64,000 nucleotides of DNA from Spirosoma validum (GTDB lineage: Bacteria > Bacteroidota > Bacteroidia > Cytophagales > Spirosomataceae), in assembly GCF_014699035.1 (NCBI RefSeq), contig NZ_JACXAA010000002.1, positions 744,001 through 808,000 of the forward strand. The letters run 5' to 3'. Shown piece by piece: positions 26,148 through 36,019 of this stretch. The notes under the pieces were generated by a model. The model saw only the letters and a list, made by a program, of their open reading frames with translations. It ran no database searches and had not been told where the DNA came from. The stretch's first letter is position 1. Every line of letters begins with the position of its first letter. The position numbers and the translations under genes are program-made.

Positions 26148-26993
26148 ATGAATTTTGACCAATTGTCCCCCCGCCGTCAGGAACAACTGATGGCTTTCGA
26201 CCGGCTGTTAACCATCATGGACGAACTGCGCGAACAGTGCCCCTGGGATCGCAAACAAACGATGGACAGCCTGCGCCACCTGACCATTGAAGAAACCTAC
26301 GAACTCTCTGATGCTATCCTGGAAAAAGATGTGCAGGAGATACGTAAAGAGCTGGGCGATATCCAATTGCACTTGGTTTTTTATGCCAAAATTGCTTCCG
26401 AGACCGGCACCGAATCGCCGGACCGCTTTGATATGGCTGACGTATTGAACAGTGTGTGTGATAAACTCATTAGTCGGCATCCGCATATATACGGCGATAC
26501 AATCGCGGAGACTGAAGAGCAGGTAAAGGCCAACTGGGAACAACTCAAGCTGAAAGAAGGGAATAAATCCGTGTTAGGTGGGGTGCCGGGATCATTACCT
26601 GCGCTGGTGAAGGCCATGCGCATTCAGGAGAAAGCGCGCGGAGCCGGTTTCGACTGGGACGAGAAGCAGCAGGTTTGGGAGAAAGTTGAAGAAGAGATGC
26701 AGGAATTTAAAGCTGAATTCAACCTCGACGGAGAACCAGCGGAATCGAACGTAACAATAGATATCGAGCGTGCCGAAGGGGAATTTGGTGATTTACTATT
26801 TTCGCTCGTTAACTACGCCCGTTTCATTGATATCAACCCTGAAACGGCCCTTGAACGTACCAATAAAAAATTCATTAAACGCTTTCAGTATATTGAACAA
26901 CAAGCTCGGGCCAATGGTAAAAAGTTAAATGAGATGACGCTCTCCGAAATGGACGTATATTGGAACGAAGCGAAAACTATACTTGATTTTTGA
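26148..26993 (+). CDS. mazG: Nucleoside triphosphate pyrophosphohydrolase MazG
   Basis: A 281-residue cytoplasmic enzyme that hydrolyses noncanonical and canonical NTPs to NMP and pyrophosphate. The duplicated MazG fold is visible: the first domain contains CPWDRKQTMDSLRHLTIEET then EIRKELGDIQLHLVFYA (ExxE...ExxD metal site), and the second contains GAGFDWDEKQQVWEKVEEE and EGEFGDLLFSLVNYARF. Length is slightly above the E. coli protein. The ATG at 26148 lies 25 bp after a TATCTTTA element that may be its -7 box. The next gene, a phosphoesterase, follows in the same direction. Confidence 0.95.
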   Translation: MNFDQLSPRRQEQLMAFDRLLTIMDELREQCPWDRKQTMDSLRHLTIEETYELSDAILEKDVQEIRKELGDIQLHLVFYAKIASETGTESPDRFDMADVLNSVCDKLISRHPHIYGDTIAETEEQVKANWEQLKLKEGNKSVLGGVPGSLPALVKAMRIQEKARGAGFDWDEKQQVWEKVEEEMQEFKAEFNLDGEPAESNVTIDIERAEGEFGDLLFSLVNYARFIDINPETALERTNKKFIKRFQYIEQQARANGKKLNEMTLSEMDVYWNEAKTILDF

Positions 26994-27069
26994 CAGGATT
27001 GCTCTGATTGCTGGTGAGATAAAAATCTTGCTAACCTTTTTAATCTTGTTCAAATCGAGGTTCAGATTT

Positions 27070-27816
27070 ATGAGAATAGCGTTTATAACCGATATGCATC
27101 TTGGCGCTGAAGGCGAAAAAATCCAGGGTGTTGATGTGCGACAGAATTTTTTGGATGCACTGGCTTATTTGACCGAAGTAAAGCCGAATTGCTTAGTGAT
27201 TGGTGGGGATATTTCGAATACCGTCGGCGACCGAAGCATTTATGAATGGGTCAGGAAACAAATTGATGATCTGCCATTTCAATATTACGTCATTCCCGGC
27301 AATCACGACGACTCAGCGCTAATTGCAGAGGTGTTTCGAATGACCCATGATCTGCATGACAACGAGTTGTATTATGCTTTGCCGCTGGAAGGGCGTCCGA
27401 CGTTATTCCTGGATTCGTCTAAAGGTGATTTTTCGCCCGAACAGTGGACCTGGTTTCGTGATTACCTGATTGCGTTACGTGATACTAACGTACTGATATT
27501 CATGCACCATTCGCCAATACCAGCCGATGTGCTTTTTATGGACACCCGTTATCCGTTCCGTGAACCCACCGAGTTTTTAGAACTGGTAAAAGACCTGCCC
27601 TGTCATGTTACAGTAGTTTGTGGTCATTATCATGTCGAGAAAGAAGTTCAACGAGGTAATCTGCTGGTTCTATTGTCGCCTTCGACATTCTACCAGATGA
27701 AACATGATACGCCGGAATTCGCCATTGATAACTATCGCATCGGCATTCGGGAAATTGATCTGACGACCCACGGTACCATCAGCACAGTTCACTACGTTGA
27801 ACCTAAATCAGTTTGA
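27070..27816 (+). CDS. Calcineurin-type metallophosphoesterase (3',5'-cyclic-nucleotide phosphodiesterase-like)
   Basis: A 248-residue protein starting at ATG 27070 (MRIAFITDMHLG); the frame is open further 5' but the domain begins here. All five metallophosphoesterase blocks are present: DMHLGAEG, GGDISN near 50, PGNHDD near 78, MHHSP near 150 and CGHYHVEKE near 190. It is closest to the CpdA/Icc group, which hydrolyses cyclic nucleotides or phospholipid-type substrates. The gene is 77 bp downstream of mazG on the same strand. A hairpin starting at its stop codon ends the transcript. Confidence 0.88.
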   Translation: MRIAFITDMHLGAEGEKIQGVDVRQNFLDALAYLTEVKPNCLVIGGDISNTVGDRSIYEWVRKQIDDLPFQYYVIPGNHDDSALIAEVFRMTHDLHDNELYYALPLEGRPTLFLDSSKGDFSPEQWTWFRDYLIALRDTNVLIFMHHSPIPADVLFMDTRYPFREPTEFLELVKDLPCHVTVVCGHYHVEKEVQRGNLLVLLSPSTFYQMKHDTPEFAIDNYRIGIREIDLTTHGTISTVHYVEPKSV

Positions 27817-27854
27817 TGTAAGCTCCACTTTTTTACGAAAGCTGGAGCTTACAT
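27816..27854. terminator. 12-bp perfect hairpin between convergent genes
   Basis: ATGTAAGCTCCA at 27816-27827 pairs with TGGAGCTTACAT at 27843-27854 around a 15-nt loop that contains TTTTTT. It starts in the stop codon of the phosphoesterase gene and precedes the end of the convergent aldo/keto reductase gene. Confidence 0.7.
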
Positions 27855-27872
27855 GAATAAAATGCATCTGGC

Positions 27873-28823
27873 TCAGAAAGCGCTGGCTGCGTTTAGCTTA
27901 TACAATGCCGAACTGTCTAACTTCAAGTCAGCGGCTTTGGCAATGTCCTGAAACTGCGTTACGCTGGTAGCGCTGGCAATAGGAGCCGTAATGCTGGACT
28001 GACTAATCAGCCACGCTAAAGAAATCTGTGCTAGTGTTGCTTTGTACGCTTCAGCAACTTCATCGAGTGCTTTCAGGATACGCATTCCCCGCTCATCCAA
28101 GTAATGCTTTACGCCTTCTCCTCGCGGGCTTTTCGATAAATCGGCTTCTGAACGGTATTTACCGGTAAGGAAACCGCTTGCCAGTGAATAGTAATTGATC
28201 ACACCTAGACCGTACTTGTTTACGATTGGCTCATATTGCGTCTCATACGTCTCCCGATCATACAAATTATATTCGGGCTGTAAAGACTGGTAAACGGGAA
28301 AACCTTCTTTCTGGCTTATTTCCAGGGATTGTGTCAATCGTTCGGGAGAGAAGTTCGAAGCGCCAATAAAGCGGACTTTACCCGCCTTGATCATCTGCCC
28401 AAAAGCTTCCAGCGTCTCTTCGATTAGTGTATCTAAGTCGTCATAGTGCGATTGGTACAGATCAATATAGTCCGTTTGCAGACGCTGGAGCGATTTGTCT
28501 ACGGCGTTCAATATGTATTTGGCCGAGAGATCTTTTTTACCATCTGGTAAGCCCGAACCAACTTTTGTTGAAATAATGATCTGATCACGCTTGCCACTCT
28601 TTTTCAGCCAGTTGCCAATGATAGTTTCCGATTCGCCACCCTTGTTTCCCGGTACCCAGTGCGAATAAGAATCGGCCGTATCGATTAGATTAAAGCCTGC
28701 ATCGGCGAAGGCGTCGAGGAGTTGAAACGAAGTTTGCTCGTCGGCAGTCCAGCCGAATACATTGCCGCCAAAAGCCAGCGGAGCCACAGCCAGATCGGTG
28801 TGGCCAATAGTACGTTTTTCCAT
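27873..28823 (-). CDS. Aldo/keto reductase
   Basis: A 316-residue NADPH-dependent oxidoreductase of the aldo/keto reductase superfamily, starting at ATG 28823 (MEKRTIGHTDLAV); a start 13 codons upstream is possible. Family marks: FNLIDTADSYSHWVPGN with the catalytic Asp and Tyr near 50, ISTKVGSG with the catalytic Lys near 85, IDLYQSHYDD with the His near 125, IGASNFSPERL near 155, and an active-site-distal ITAPIASATSVTQ near 285 that contacts NADPH. It is closest to the AKR12/13-like group. Substrate cannot be assigned. Confidence 0.92.
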   Translation of the reverse strand: MEKRTIGHTDLAVAPLAFGGNVFGWTADEQTSFQLLDAFADAGFNLIDTADSYSHWVPGNKGGESETIIGNWLKKSGKRDQIIISTKVGSGLPDGKKDLSAKYILNAVDKSLQRLQTDYIDLYQSHYDDLDTLIEETLEAFGQMIKAGKVRFIGASNFSPERLTQSLEISQKEGFPVYQSLQPEYNLYDRETYETQYEPIVNKYGLGVINYYSLASGFLTGKYRSEADLSKSPRGEGVKHYLDERGMRILKALDEVAEAYKATLAQISLAWLISQSSITAPIASATSVTQFQDIAKAADLKLDSSALYKLNAASAF

Positions 28824-28942
28824 TAGGTTGTTAATTTTGTTCTCATCCATCAACTGAACCATGATACTGGAACAACAGCCCTGCTCATGGGACTGTTTGT
28901 TCAGGCTGGATTAAAAAATAGAACCCCCTGAAAGACGGATAG

Positions 28943-29842
28943 ATGATAAATAGCCTACAAAAACACGCTGAGGAACAGAAGAAATTGAAAATTTCGCTGG
29001 TAATGGTACTGGCGCTGATGGTTTGGGGCCTCGTTTTCAATGAACTCACTACGTCGAATATCGTTGAATTAGACGCGGGCTCATACATCATTAGCGGCCT
29101 GATCGGTATTGTTACAATCTACGTTTCCAGGCTACAGAGCCGGCCATCCACTACGTCCCATCCTTTAGGCTACTCAGGATTTGTGCCGATTCTAAACCTG
29201 ATGCGTAGTTTTATGATTATTCTGATTTGCCTGAAAGCGATTGGCGAATCGATTGGATCAATTGCATCAGGACCGTCGGAACCTGAACACGGAATCGTGT
29301 TTCTGTACGCAGGCGTTACGTTGATTTTGAATGGGATTGCTTACTACTACATCCATAAATCGGCTGTAGAAACCGGCTCGCAAATCTTACGGGTCGATGC
29401 GATCGAATGGAAAATCGACATTTTTTATAACGTCTGTATTATGCTCTCCTTTTCGGTTGCCTATCTTCTGACGCGTTTTGGATACACAGCGGCTGCCAAT
29501 TATGTTGACCCGGTTTTCTGCATTTTGCTTTCAATTGGTATGAGCATTAGCCTGATTCAGATGTTTGCTGAAAATATCCGAAAACTGTCGCTTCGGTCGA
29601 TCGATGAACCCATTCAGAAAGACATTATTGCCCGATTTCATCAACAAATTCCTCATATTAAAGCCTTTACGCCAAACTTCACGGCTATCGACCTTTCTGG
29701 AATATTGGTTGTCGAGGTTCAATTGTACCTGAATGACAAAGCCAAGTGGTCTCATGATCTGTTGGAAGAATGGGAAACCGAAGGCAGAACAATTCTGGGT
29801 GAAATCAACCCCAACCATCATTTGATTTTTAGCCTGAGGTAG
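28943..29842 (+). CDS. Divergent CDF-like cation transporter
   Basis: A 299-residue membrane protein with about six helices and a C-terminal cytoplasmic domain (about 205-299), as in cation diffusion facilitators. STTSHPLGYSGFVPILNL near 70-87 matches the family's loop after helix 2. The metal-binding residues are unusual: helix 2 reads ELDAGSYIISG, so Asp44 is kept but the second acidic residue is not, and helix 5 reads VDAIEWKID, so Glu155 and Asp159 stand where most members have His and Asp. It may move a different metal or use another site. It is divergent from the aldo/keto reductase gene. Confidence 0.8.
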   Translation: MINSLQKHAEEQKKLKISLVMVLALMVWGLVFNELTTSNIVELDAGSYIISGLIGIVTIYVSRLQSRPSTTSHPLGYSGFVPILNLMRSFMIILICLKAIGESIGSIASGPSEPEHGIVFLYAGVTLILNGIAYYYIHKSAVETGSQILRVDAIEWKIDIFYNVCIMLSFSVAYLLTRFGYTAAANYVDPVFCILLSIGMSISLIQMFAENIRKLSLRSIDEPIQKDIIARFHQQIPHIKAFTPNFTAIDLSGILVVEVQLYLNDKAKWSHDLLEEWETEGRTILGEINPNHHLIFSLR

Positions 29843-29870
29843 AAAGCAAATCGCTCAGCCGACAAAAATC

Positions 29871-29909
29871 AGAGCCTGTATCTGTCAAAATCAACAGAAT
29901 ACAGGCTCT
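29871..29909. terminator. Hairpin between convergent CDF-like and guaB genes
   Basis: AGAGCCTGTAT at 29871-29881 pairs with ATACAGGCTCT at 29899-29909; an inner CTGT/ACAG extends the stem with one bulge. It lies between two convergent genes and has A/T-rich flanks. Confidence 0.65.
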
Positions 29910-29964
29910 CTACAATAACAGAAAATCAACTCCAGTCAGACCGATGTAGCGTATCGGTTCAGAC

Positions 29965-31437
29965 TTACCGAGCCGAATAGTTCGGTGCTTCTTTTTGAAT
30001 CGAAATATCGTGCGGGTGGCTTTCGCGCGAACCCGCTGTAGTGATCTTCACAAACTTGGCTTGCTGGAGTGCCGGAATGTCGGCAGCACCACAATAACCC
30101 ATACCGGCTTTCAGGCCACCGACCAACTGATACGTAATCTCCGAAACCTTCCCTTTAAACGGTACGCGTCCAACGATTCCTTCGGGAACGAGTTTTTTAA
30201 TGTCGTCTTCGGCATCCTGGAAATAGCGGTCTTTCGACCCATCTTCCATCGCTTCGACTGATCCCATGCCCCGGTACGTCTTGAACCGACGCCCTTCATA
30301 CAGAACCACTTCGCCGGGAGCCTCTTCGGTTCCGGCCAGCAGTGACCCGATCATGACCGTACTGGCGCCACCGGCGATTGCTTTGGTGATATCGCCCGAA
30401 AAGCGAATACCGCCGTCAGCAATGATCGGGACATCTGTACCTTGTAGGGCTTTGGCTGATTCATACACAGCGGTTAACTGCGGCATTCCGATACCGGCAA
30501 TGATACGTGTCGTACAGATACTGCCTGGTCCTACGCCAACTTTGACGGCATCAGCCCCGGCATCGGCCAACGCTTTGGCGCCTTCGCCTGTCGCTACGTT
30601 GCCGGCAATGACCTGAAGTTTAGGAAACTGTTGCTTAATACTCCGTACGGCATCCAATACACCTTTGGAATGACCATGTGCCGTATCGACACTGATTACG
30701 TCGACCCCCGCTTTTACGAGTGCTGTAATACGTCGGGTAAGGTCAGGCGTTACGCCCACAGCTGCCCCAACACGAAGCCGCCCCAATTCATCTTTGCAGG
30801 CATTAGGATGGCTCTTTTTCTTCAGAATGTCTTTGTAAGTGATAAGCCCAACCAGGTGGTAATCGTCATTCACGATCGGTAATTTCTCGATGCGGTATTG
30901 TTGCAGAATGCTCTCCGCTTCTTCCAGCGTTAGACCTTCACGTGCGGTAATGAGCTTTTCGCGGGTCATTACGTCCGTAACAGGTTTTGACAGGTCATTC
31001 TGGAAGCGCAGGTCGCGGTTGGTCAGGATGCCGACTAGCTTGCCGGAATGATCAACGACTGGAATCCCGCCAATTTTAGATTCCCGCATAATCTTATGAG
31101 CGTCGCCTAACGTAGCGGATTCGAGGAGCGTAATGGGATCGATGATCATCCCACTTTCCGAACGTTTAACCTTGCGGACCTGATCGGCCTGAGCCTCAAC
31201 GCTCATATTCTTGTGAATAATGCCGATGCCGCCTTCCTGTGCCATCGCAATGGCCAGATCGGATTCTGTAACCGTATCCATGGCCGCCGAAATCAGCGGA
31301 ATGTTCAATCGGATCGTTCGGGTAAGCTGGGTAGTTGTTTGCGTATCGCGGGGAAGTACCTCCGAGTAGGCAGGTAAGAGCAGTACGTCGTCGTAGGTGA
31401 GAGCCTCGTAAAGAAACTTACTGGTATCTAAGCTCAT
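29965..31437 (-). CDS. guaB: Inosine-5'-monophosphate dehydrogenase
   Basis: A 490-residue enzyme that oxidises IMP to XMP, the committed step of GMP synthesis. The start is ATG 31437 ([20 protein letters not shown]); the frame begins two codons earlier at a TTG. The catalytic domain is split by two CBS motifs (about 95-205: [19 protein letters not shown] and [13 protein letters not shown]). The active-site loop [18 protein letters not shown] carries the nucleophilic Cys near 303, and the flap has [10 protein letters not shown]. Length is as usual. It is a single-gene transcript ending at the hairpin at 29871-29909. Confidence 0.97.
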   Translation of the reverse strand: MSLDTSKFLYEALTYDDVLLLPAYSEVLPRDTQTTTQLTRTIRLNIPLISAAMDTVTESDLAIAMAQEGGIGIIHKNMSVEAQADQVRKVKRSESGMIIDPITLLESATLGDAHKIMRESKIGGIPVVDHSGKLVGILTNRDLRFQNDLSKPVTDVMTREKLITAREGLTLEEAESILQQYRIEKLPIVNDDYHLVGLITYKDILKKKSHPNACKDELGRLRVGAAVGVTPDLTRRITALVKAGVDVISVDTAHGHSKGVLDAVRSIKQQFPKLQVIAGNVATGEGAKALADAGADAVKVGVGPGSICTTRIIAGIGMPQLTAVYESAKALQGTDVPIIADGGIRFSGDITKAIAGGASTVMIGSLLAGTEEAPGEVVLYEGRRFKTYRGMGSVEAMEDGSKDRYFQDAEDDIKKLVPEGIVGRVPFKGKVSEITYQLVGGLKAGMGYCGAADIPALQQAKFVKITTAGSRESHPHDISIQKEAPNYSAR

Positions 31438-31611
31438 GAGCAAATAGCAGGTTGTGTTATTTGCCGGGTAAAATTACGAAAAAAACTGAATTGTACGGAC
31501 GTTCCCACAGGATTTTATGGAAGATTGAAAAGATTTACATGACGAACATTGAGTCGCTTGCTAATCTTTTTGATCATCATAAAACCTGCGCGAAGGTCTA
31601 TACGGATCAGA

Positions 31612-32034
31612 TTACTTCACCTCAATACTGATCGACTTGCCGTCATTCCCAACGGTAAACTGACAATCGCTGAATTTAGGAGCCGACATTTTAGGTCGAA
31701 AGTTGTTGCTGAAGCCATACGGTTCTTTCGGAATACCAAACATGCCTTTGTCCATTTTGCCATTCGCATTTTCATCGTGAAAAACCGCCACAGCATATTC
31801 GCCTGGCTCGACAGAAAAAGTTGTCTGAACACTATGACTGTTAGCATCCACCTTTTTTCCTTCGGTTGCTTTCCCACTGGGAAACTCAGTTCCTGACTTG
31901 AACAGCGCAATAAAGACGGAGCCTTTCAAGGTCTTAATATTTTGAATGTCAACCTTCAGGTTAGCTTTTTTGGGTGACGAGGGAACGTTGCCATCAGTCA
32001 GAAACAGATTGAGAATTAAAAGCAAATAGAACAT
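31612..32034 (-). CDS. Secreted DUF2141 protein
   Basis: A 140-residue exported protein starting at ATG 32034 (MFYLLLILNLFLTDG), with a short hydrophobic signal sequence. The DUF2141 core shows LKVDIQNIKTLKGSVFIALFKS, EPGEYAVAVFHDENANGKMDK and FGIPKEPYGFSNNFRP, with a transthyretin-like beta sandwich expected. The DENANGKMD loop could bind calcium. Function is unknown. It is divergent from recJ, with 40 bp between the start codons, so their promoters overlap. Confidence 0.88.
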   Translation of the reverse strand: MFYLLLILNLFLTDGNVPSSPKKANLKVDIQNIKTLKGSVFIALFKSGTEFPSGKATEGKKVDANSHSVQTTFSVEPGEYAVAVFHDENANGKMDKGMFGIPKEPYGFSNNFRPKMSAPKFSDCQFTVGNDGKSISIEVK

Positions 32035-32074
32035 ATACACTGAGTTTTTCTAAAAACGGATTTATCTTGCAACT

Positions 32075-33817
32075 ATGATCGCTCAACCGCCCCCGTCAAC
32101 CGTGAAACGCTGGACAACAAAACCCTTCCCCGATTCGGCCGAACAACGGATAGCGATTGAGTCATTAACTCAGTCGCTGGGCATTAGTTCATTTTTGGCG
32201 GCTCTGCTCGTTCAGCGTGACGTAACAACCTACGAGGAAGCGCGTTCGTTCTTCCGACCCGAAACGGGACACCTGCACGATCCTTTCGCCATGAAGGATA
32301 TGGATCGGGCTATCGAGCGATTGCTACGGGCGATGCGTCCCGAACGGCAGGAAAAGATTCTGATCTATGGCGATTATGATGTAGACGGCACTACGTCGGT
32401 AGCGTTGGTCTATAGCTTTCTGAAAAACTATCATTCAGCGATCGACTATTACATTCCAGACCGGTACAAGGAAGGCTATGGTATCTCGCGGCAGGGAATT
32501 GAATGGGCAGCTGAAAATGGTTTTTCCCTGATTATCGCCCTTGACTGCGGCATTAAATCCATTGACCGGGTGGCTGAAGCGAAAGCCCTCGGTGTCGATT
32601 TCATTATCTGCGACCACCACCGCCCCGGAACGGAACTGCCCGATGCTGCAGCCGTGCTGGACCCGAAACGCGAAGATTGCCAGTATCCTTATAAAGAATT
32701 GAGTGGGTGCGGGGTTGGCTTCAAGTTGTTACAGGCATTCTGCATCGAGAAAAACATTGAGCTGCAGCAATTATACCCGCACCTTGATCTGGTGGCTGTT
32801 AGCATTGCATCGGACATTGTGCCGCTGACGGGTGAGAATCGGGTACTGGCCTTTTATGGCTTAAAATACCTTAATTCGACGCCACGTACTGGGCTAAAAG
32901 CGTTAATCAAAGTAGCAGGTTTTTCGCGGGAGCTGGACATCACGAATCTGGTATTTGGTCTGGGACCACGTATCAACGCTGCCGGACGGATTCAGCACGC
33001 CAAAGCGGCAGTTCAGTTGCTATTGGCCGAATCGGAAGAAGAAGCGGATACGTTCGCTATGGCGATTAACAAGCACAACAATAGCCGACGTGAGTTCGAT
33101 TCCAGCATTACGGAACAGGCACTGACTATGATTCGGGAAAGCGATACGCTGACTCGTGCCAAAAGTACTGTGCTGTTCGATGCCAGTTGGCACAAAGGGG
33201 TGATTGGAATTGTAGCGTCGCGGTGTATTGAGCATTTTCACCGACCAACCATTATCCTGACGCAATCCAACGACAAAGCGGCTGGGTCAGCACGGTCGGT
33301 GCCGGGTTTTGATGTGTACGAAGCTATTGAAGAGTGTGCTGATCTATTGGAACAATTCGGCGGGCACACGTTTGCGGCTGGCATGACCATGCCTGTTAAC
33401 AATATCGATGCGTTCCGACAGAAGTTCGAGGAAGTTGTCTCGCGTAAGATCAAGGAAGAACACCTTACCCCGCTGATCGACATCGACCTCCCGCTTGATT
33501 TTAGCGAGATCAGCGATAAGCTCGTCCGGATCGTTAAACAGATGGGACCTTTTGGACCGCACAATATGCAACCGACGTTTATGACGGAGGATGTGTATCT
33601 GGTCAGTGAACCGATTATCATGAAGGAAAAGCATCTGAAAATCAATGTACGGCAGAGCAGATCAGGCCATACGCTGACAGCGGTTGGTTTTGGCCTTGCC
33701 CACATTGCTGATCAGCTTCGGCCGGGTAAACCCTTCTCGATTTGCTATCAGGTCGAGCAGAATTTTTTCAACGGAAATGTCTCCCTGCAGTTGATGCTGA
33801 AGGATGTGAAAGTTTAG
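32075..33817 (+). CDS. recJ: Single-stranded-DNA-specific exonuclease RecJ
   Basis: A 580-residue 5'-3' exonuclease that resects ssDNA in recombination, mismatch repair and base excision repair. The DHH phosphoesterase motifs are intact: LIYGDYDVDGTTSVAL near 90, ALDCGIKS near 157, and FIICDHHRPGTELPDA near 180. The DHHA1 domain shows FGLGPRINAAGRIQHA near 292 and GHTFAAGMTMP near 428. The C-terminal OB fold (about 465-575) is present. Length is typical for Bacteroidota RecJ. It stands alone on the plus strand. Confidence 0.96.
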   Translation: MIAQPPPSTVKRWTTKPFPDSAEQRIAIESLTQSLGISSFLAALLVQRDVTTYEEARSFFRPETGHLHDPFAMKDMDRAIERLLRAMRPERQEKILIYGDYDVDGTTSVALVYSFLKNYHSAIDYYIPDRYKEGYGISRQGIEWAAENGFSLIIALDCGIKSIDRVAEAKALGVDFIICDHHRPGTELPDAAAVLDPKREDCQYPYKELSGCGVGFKLLQAFCIEKNIELQQLYPHLDLVAVSIASDIVPLTGENRVLAFYGLKYLNSTPRTGLKALIKVAGFSRELDITNLVFGLGPRINAAGRIQHAKAAVQLLLAESEEEADTFAMAINKHNNSRREFDSSITEQALTMIRESDTLTRAKSTVLFDASWHKGVIGIVASRCIEHFHRPTIILTQSNDKAAGSARSVPGFDVYEAIEECADLLEQFGGHTFAAGMTMPVNNIDAFRQKFEEVVSRKIKEEHLTPLIDIDLPLDFSEISDKLVRIVKQMGPFGPHNMQPTFMTEDVYLVSEPIIMKEKHLKINVRQSRSGHTLTAVGFGLAHIADQLRPGKPFSICYQVEQNFFNGNVSLQLMLKDVKV

Positions 33818-33863
33818 TTGTTGGTAACAGCCGTAGGAAACTGGAACCGGGGCTATCGTTCAA

Positions 33864-35078
33864 TCAACCCACTTTGAAGAACTCATCATCGTAAGCCTGA
33901 CAATACGTCGTATAATCTGCTTTGACCTGCCGAGCGTATGCGTATGCATAGTCTATTAACAGCTGTTGCCAGGCATCGAGGTCCAGGCCGAAAGCAATCA
34001 GCTCGTCTGCAATGGCTGATCCCTGTCGGCCACTACTACGCAGATGACTCCACGCGCACAACTGACCCATGGTGGCGATCAGTGACTCTACCTTCTTATG
34101 TTTGCCAATCAATCCGGCCAGGGTTATTTTGTCTTCGATAGGCTGAAGTTCCCGCAAAACGTACGACCCGTTTGGTAAAGTCAGCGGGTAGAGAAGCGCC
34201 GGAGAGGCTGCCTGCATTCGTTTCTGAACCTCTACAACACGTTCGGCCTCGTTGGACCAGTATGGTTGCCGACTGGCTAAACGCATTTGGAGTGTTGATG
34301 GGAGGGCTCGCTTCACATCCAGCAGAAACTGCTTTCCTGGTTTAAGGGAATGACCAACCAGCACAATAAACCGATCGATGCCCAGGCTACCCGTACCAAC
34401 TACCCGATGCGCTACGTCCAGTACGTTGAAAAAGTCTGGATCTGGCTGCCCCTCTGCCCAGTTGGTCAGCAACGAAGCAATCTGTGTTTTGGTGTCTTCG
34501 TCGATCGGGCGAACGTGCAAATTGCTTTTTTTGAAGCGGATGTGGTGTTTCCTGTACGTAACAAATCGCTTCAGAAACGGGCGTCTTTTGCGAAACTGGA
34601 CCGAGCGTAGGAAGTGCCGGATGATGCCTGTTGCTGTCTCCTGCTCCAACGGGCGGATATAACCGAGAGAAAGGGTTGATGCATAGCTGATTATCAGTTT
34701 TTTAGCCAGATGGTCTACCTCAGCAGCATTTAGGTTCAGTGAATCGGCCGCAACGTATACGCTACAGGTCAGGCGAGCCAGATCGGCCAGATTCGGGGCC
34801 AGAATACATTCATCGAAATCGTTCAGATCAAAATAAGGAACGCGGTTGTCGGCTTTGAATGAACCGAAATTCTCGATATGCAGATCTCCGACATTCCAGG
34901 TTTGTGGCGATTCCCAGATAAACGATGTCGCCGGAATATCGTTGTTGAACAGATGGCTTGTCCCTCGAAAAAAGCGAAAAGCACTTTCACGCATGGCCGA
35001 ATACTTACCTGTAAGCAGCGCTGGGTTACGATCGGAATTGAATGATAGAATACGCTCGGGAACGGACGAAGTCGTCAT
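33864..35078 (-). CDS. DUF2252 protein (kinase-like fold)
   Basis: A 404-residue cytoplasmic protein of the DUF2252 family. The opening FRGTSHLFNNDI, then TWNVGDLHIENFGSF and VPYFDLNDFDECILAPNLADLARL, is diagnostic; the GDLHIENFG and DLNDFDE strings resemble the catalytic and metal-binding loops of aminoglycoside-phosphotransferase-like kinases. Substrate is unknown. Start ATG at 35078. It is divergent from lptB, with about 100 bp between, and has no operon partner. Confidence 0.88.
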   Translation of the reverse strand: MTTSSVPERILSFNSDRNPALLTGKYSAMRESAFRFFRGTSHLFNNDIPATSFIWESPQTWNVGDLHIENFGSFKADNRVPYFDLNDFDECILAPNLADLARLTCSVYVAADSLNLNAAEVDHLAKKLIISYASTLSLGYIRPLEQETATGIIRHFLRSVQFRKRRPFLKRFVTYRKHHIRFKKSNLHVRPIDEDTKTQIASLLTNWAEGQPDPDFFNVLDVAHRVVGTGSLGIDRFIVLVGHSLKPGKQFLLDVKRALPSTLQMRLASRQPYWSNEAERVVEVQKRMQAASPALLYPLTLPNGSYVLRELQPIEDKITLAGLIGKHKKVESLIATMGQLCAWSHLRSSGRQGSAIADELIAFGLDLDAWQQLLIDYAYAYARQVKADYTTYCQAYDDEFFKVG

Positions 35079-35181
35079 GGCATTAATAATTGTTAATTAG
35101 GGGCATTCGGGTGGCGTTACGGCCAGAAATAGTTGGCAGACGCCCGGATAAGGCCGAACTTTGCTGAAATAACAAAACAAA

Positions 35182-35913
35182 ATGATTCTCAGAACTGAAA
35201 ATTTGATTAAAAAATACGGATCACGGCTGGTCAACAACAACGTATCGTACCAGGTTGAAACGGGCGAAATTGTTGGACTGCTGGGACCAAACGGTGCCGG
35301 AAAAACTACTTCGTTTTACATGGCTGTTGGTTTGGTGAAACCCAACAGTGGTAAGGTGTTTATCGACGATAAGGACGTAACGGATCTACCAATGTACAAA
35401 CGGGCCCGACTCGGCCTGGGTTATCTGGCGCAGGAAGCCTCGGTTTTTCGCGATTTAACGGTCGAGGAGAACGTACTGGCCGTATTGGAACTGAGCGATA
35501 CACCGAAGCAGGAGCGTAAAGCCAAAGTGGAAGAATTACTGGAAGAGTTTAGTTTAACGCACGTTCGGAAAAGCAAGGGTAAAGTGCTTTCCGGGGGTGA
35601 GCGCCGACGTACCGAAATTGCCCGCGCGCTGGCCGTTGACCCAAAATTCATTCTTCTGGATGAGCCGTTTGCTGGCGTTGACCCAATTGCCGTAGAGGAT
35701 ATTCAGAGCATCGTAGCTAAGCTCAAACACCGTAACATCGGCATTCTCATTACGGACCACAACGTAAACGAAACCCTCTCGATTACCGACCGGGCTTATT
35801 TGTTATTTGAAGGGAAGATTCTGAAGCAAGGTACCGCCGAAGAACTAGCCAGTGACGAACAGGTTCGACGGCTGTATCTGGGCCAGCATTTTGAGTTGAA
35901 GCGGAAGATTTAA
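35182..35913 (+). CDS. lptB: LPS export ABC transporter ATP-binding protein LptB
   Basis: A 243-residue ABC ATPase that powers lipopolysaccharide extraction by LptFG. Walker [17 protein letters not shown] is at about 34-49, Q-loop [20 protein letters not shown] near 80, signature [15 protein letters not shown] near 140, Walker [18 protein letters not shown] near 157 and the H-loop [12 protein letters not shown] near 192. The YLAQEASVF and FAGVDP strings separate LptB from other ABC ATPases. The permease genes are not in the window, as is common in Bacteroidota. Confidence 0.95.
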   Translation: MILRTENLIKKYGSRLVNNNVSYQVETGEIVGLLGPNGAGKTTSFYMAVGLVKPNSGKVFIDDKDVTDLPMYKRARLGLGYLAQEASVFRDLTVEENVLAVLELSDTPKQERKAKVEELLEEFSLTHVRKSKGKVLSGGERRRTEIARALAVDPKFILLDEPFAGVDPIAVEDIQSIVAKLKHRNIGILITDHNVNETLSITDRAYLLFEGKILKQGTAEELASDEQVRRLYLGQHFELKRKI

Positions 35914-36019
35914 CGTAGTACCGTGACGGTTGGCCGTGAAAGAAACCATTCTATACAGATCAAAAGGTGTCTACTTTTGACTATGGAATTTTTGACAGCT
36001 TCAACTCTGCTGCGGTGTG

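Noticed and set aside
33238..33705. 155-residue open frame on the minus strand inside recJ
   Set aside because: It lies fully within a well-supported recJ frame and has a shadow-like, Ser/Arg/Leu-rich composition with no family match.
34350..34662. Overlapping plus-strand frames in the DUF2252 gene
   Set aside because: Both are antisense shadows of a gene with clear DUF2252 motifs and lack promoter or family support.
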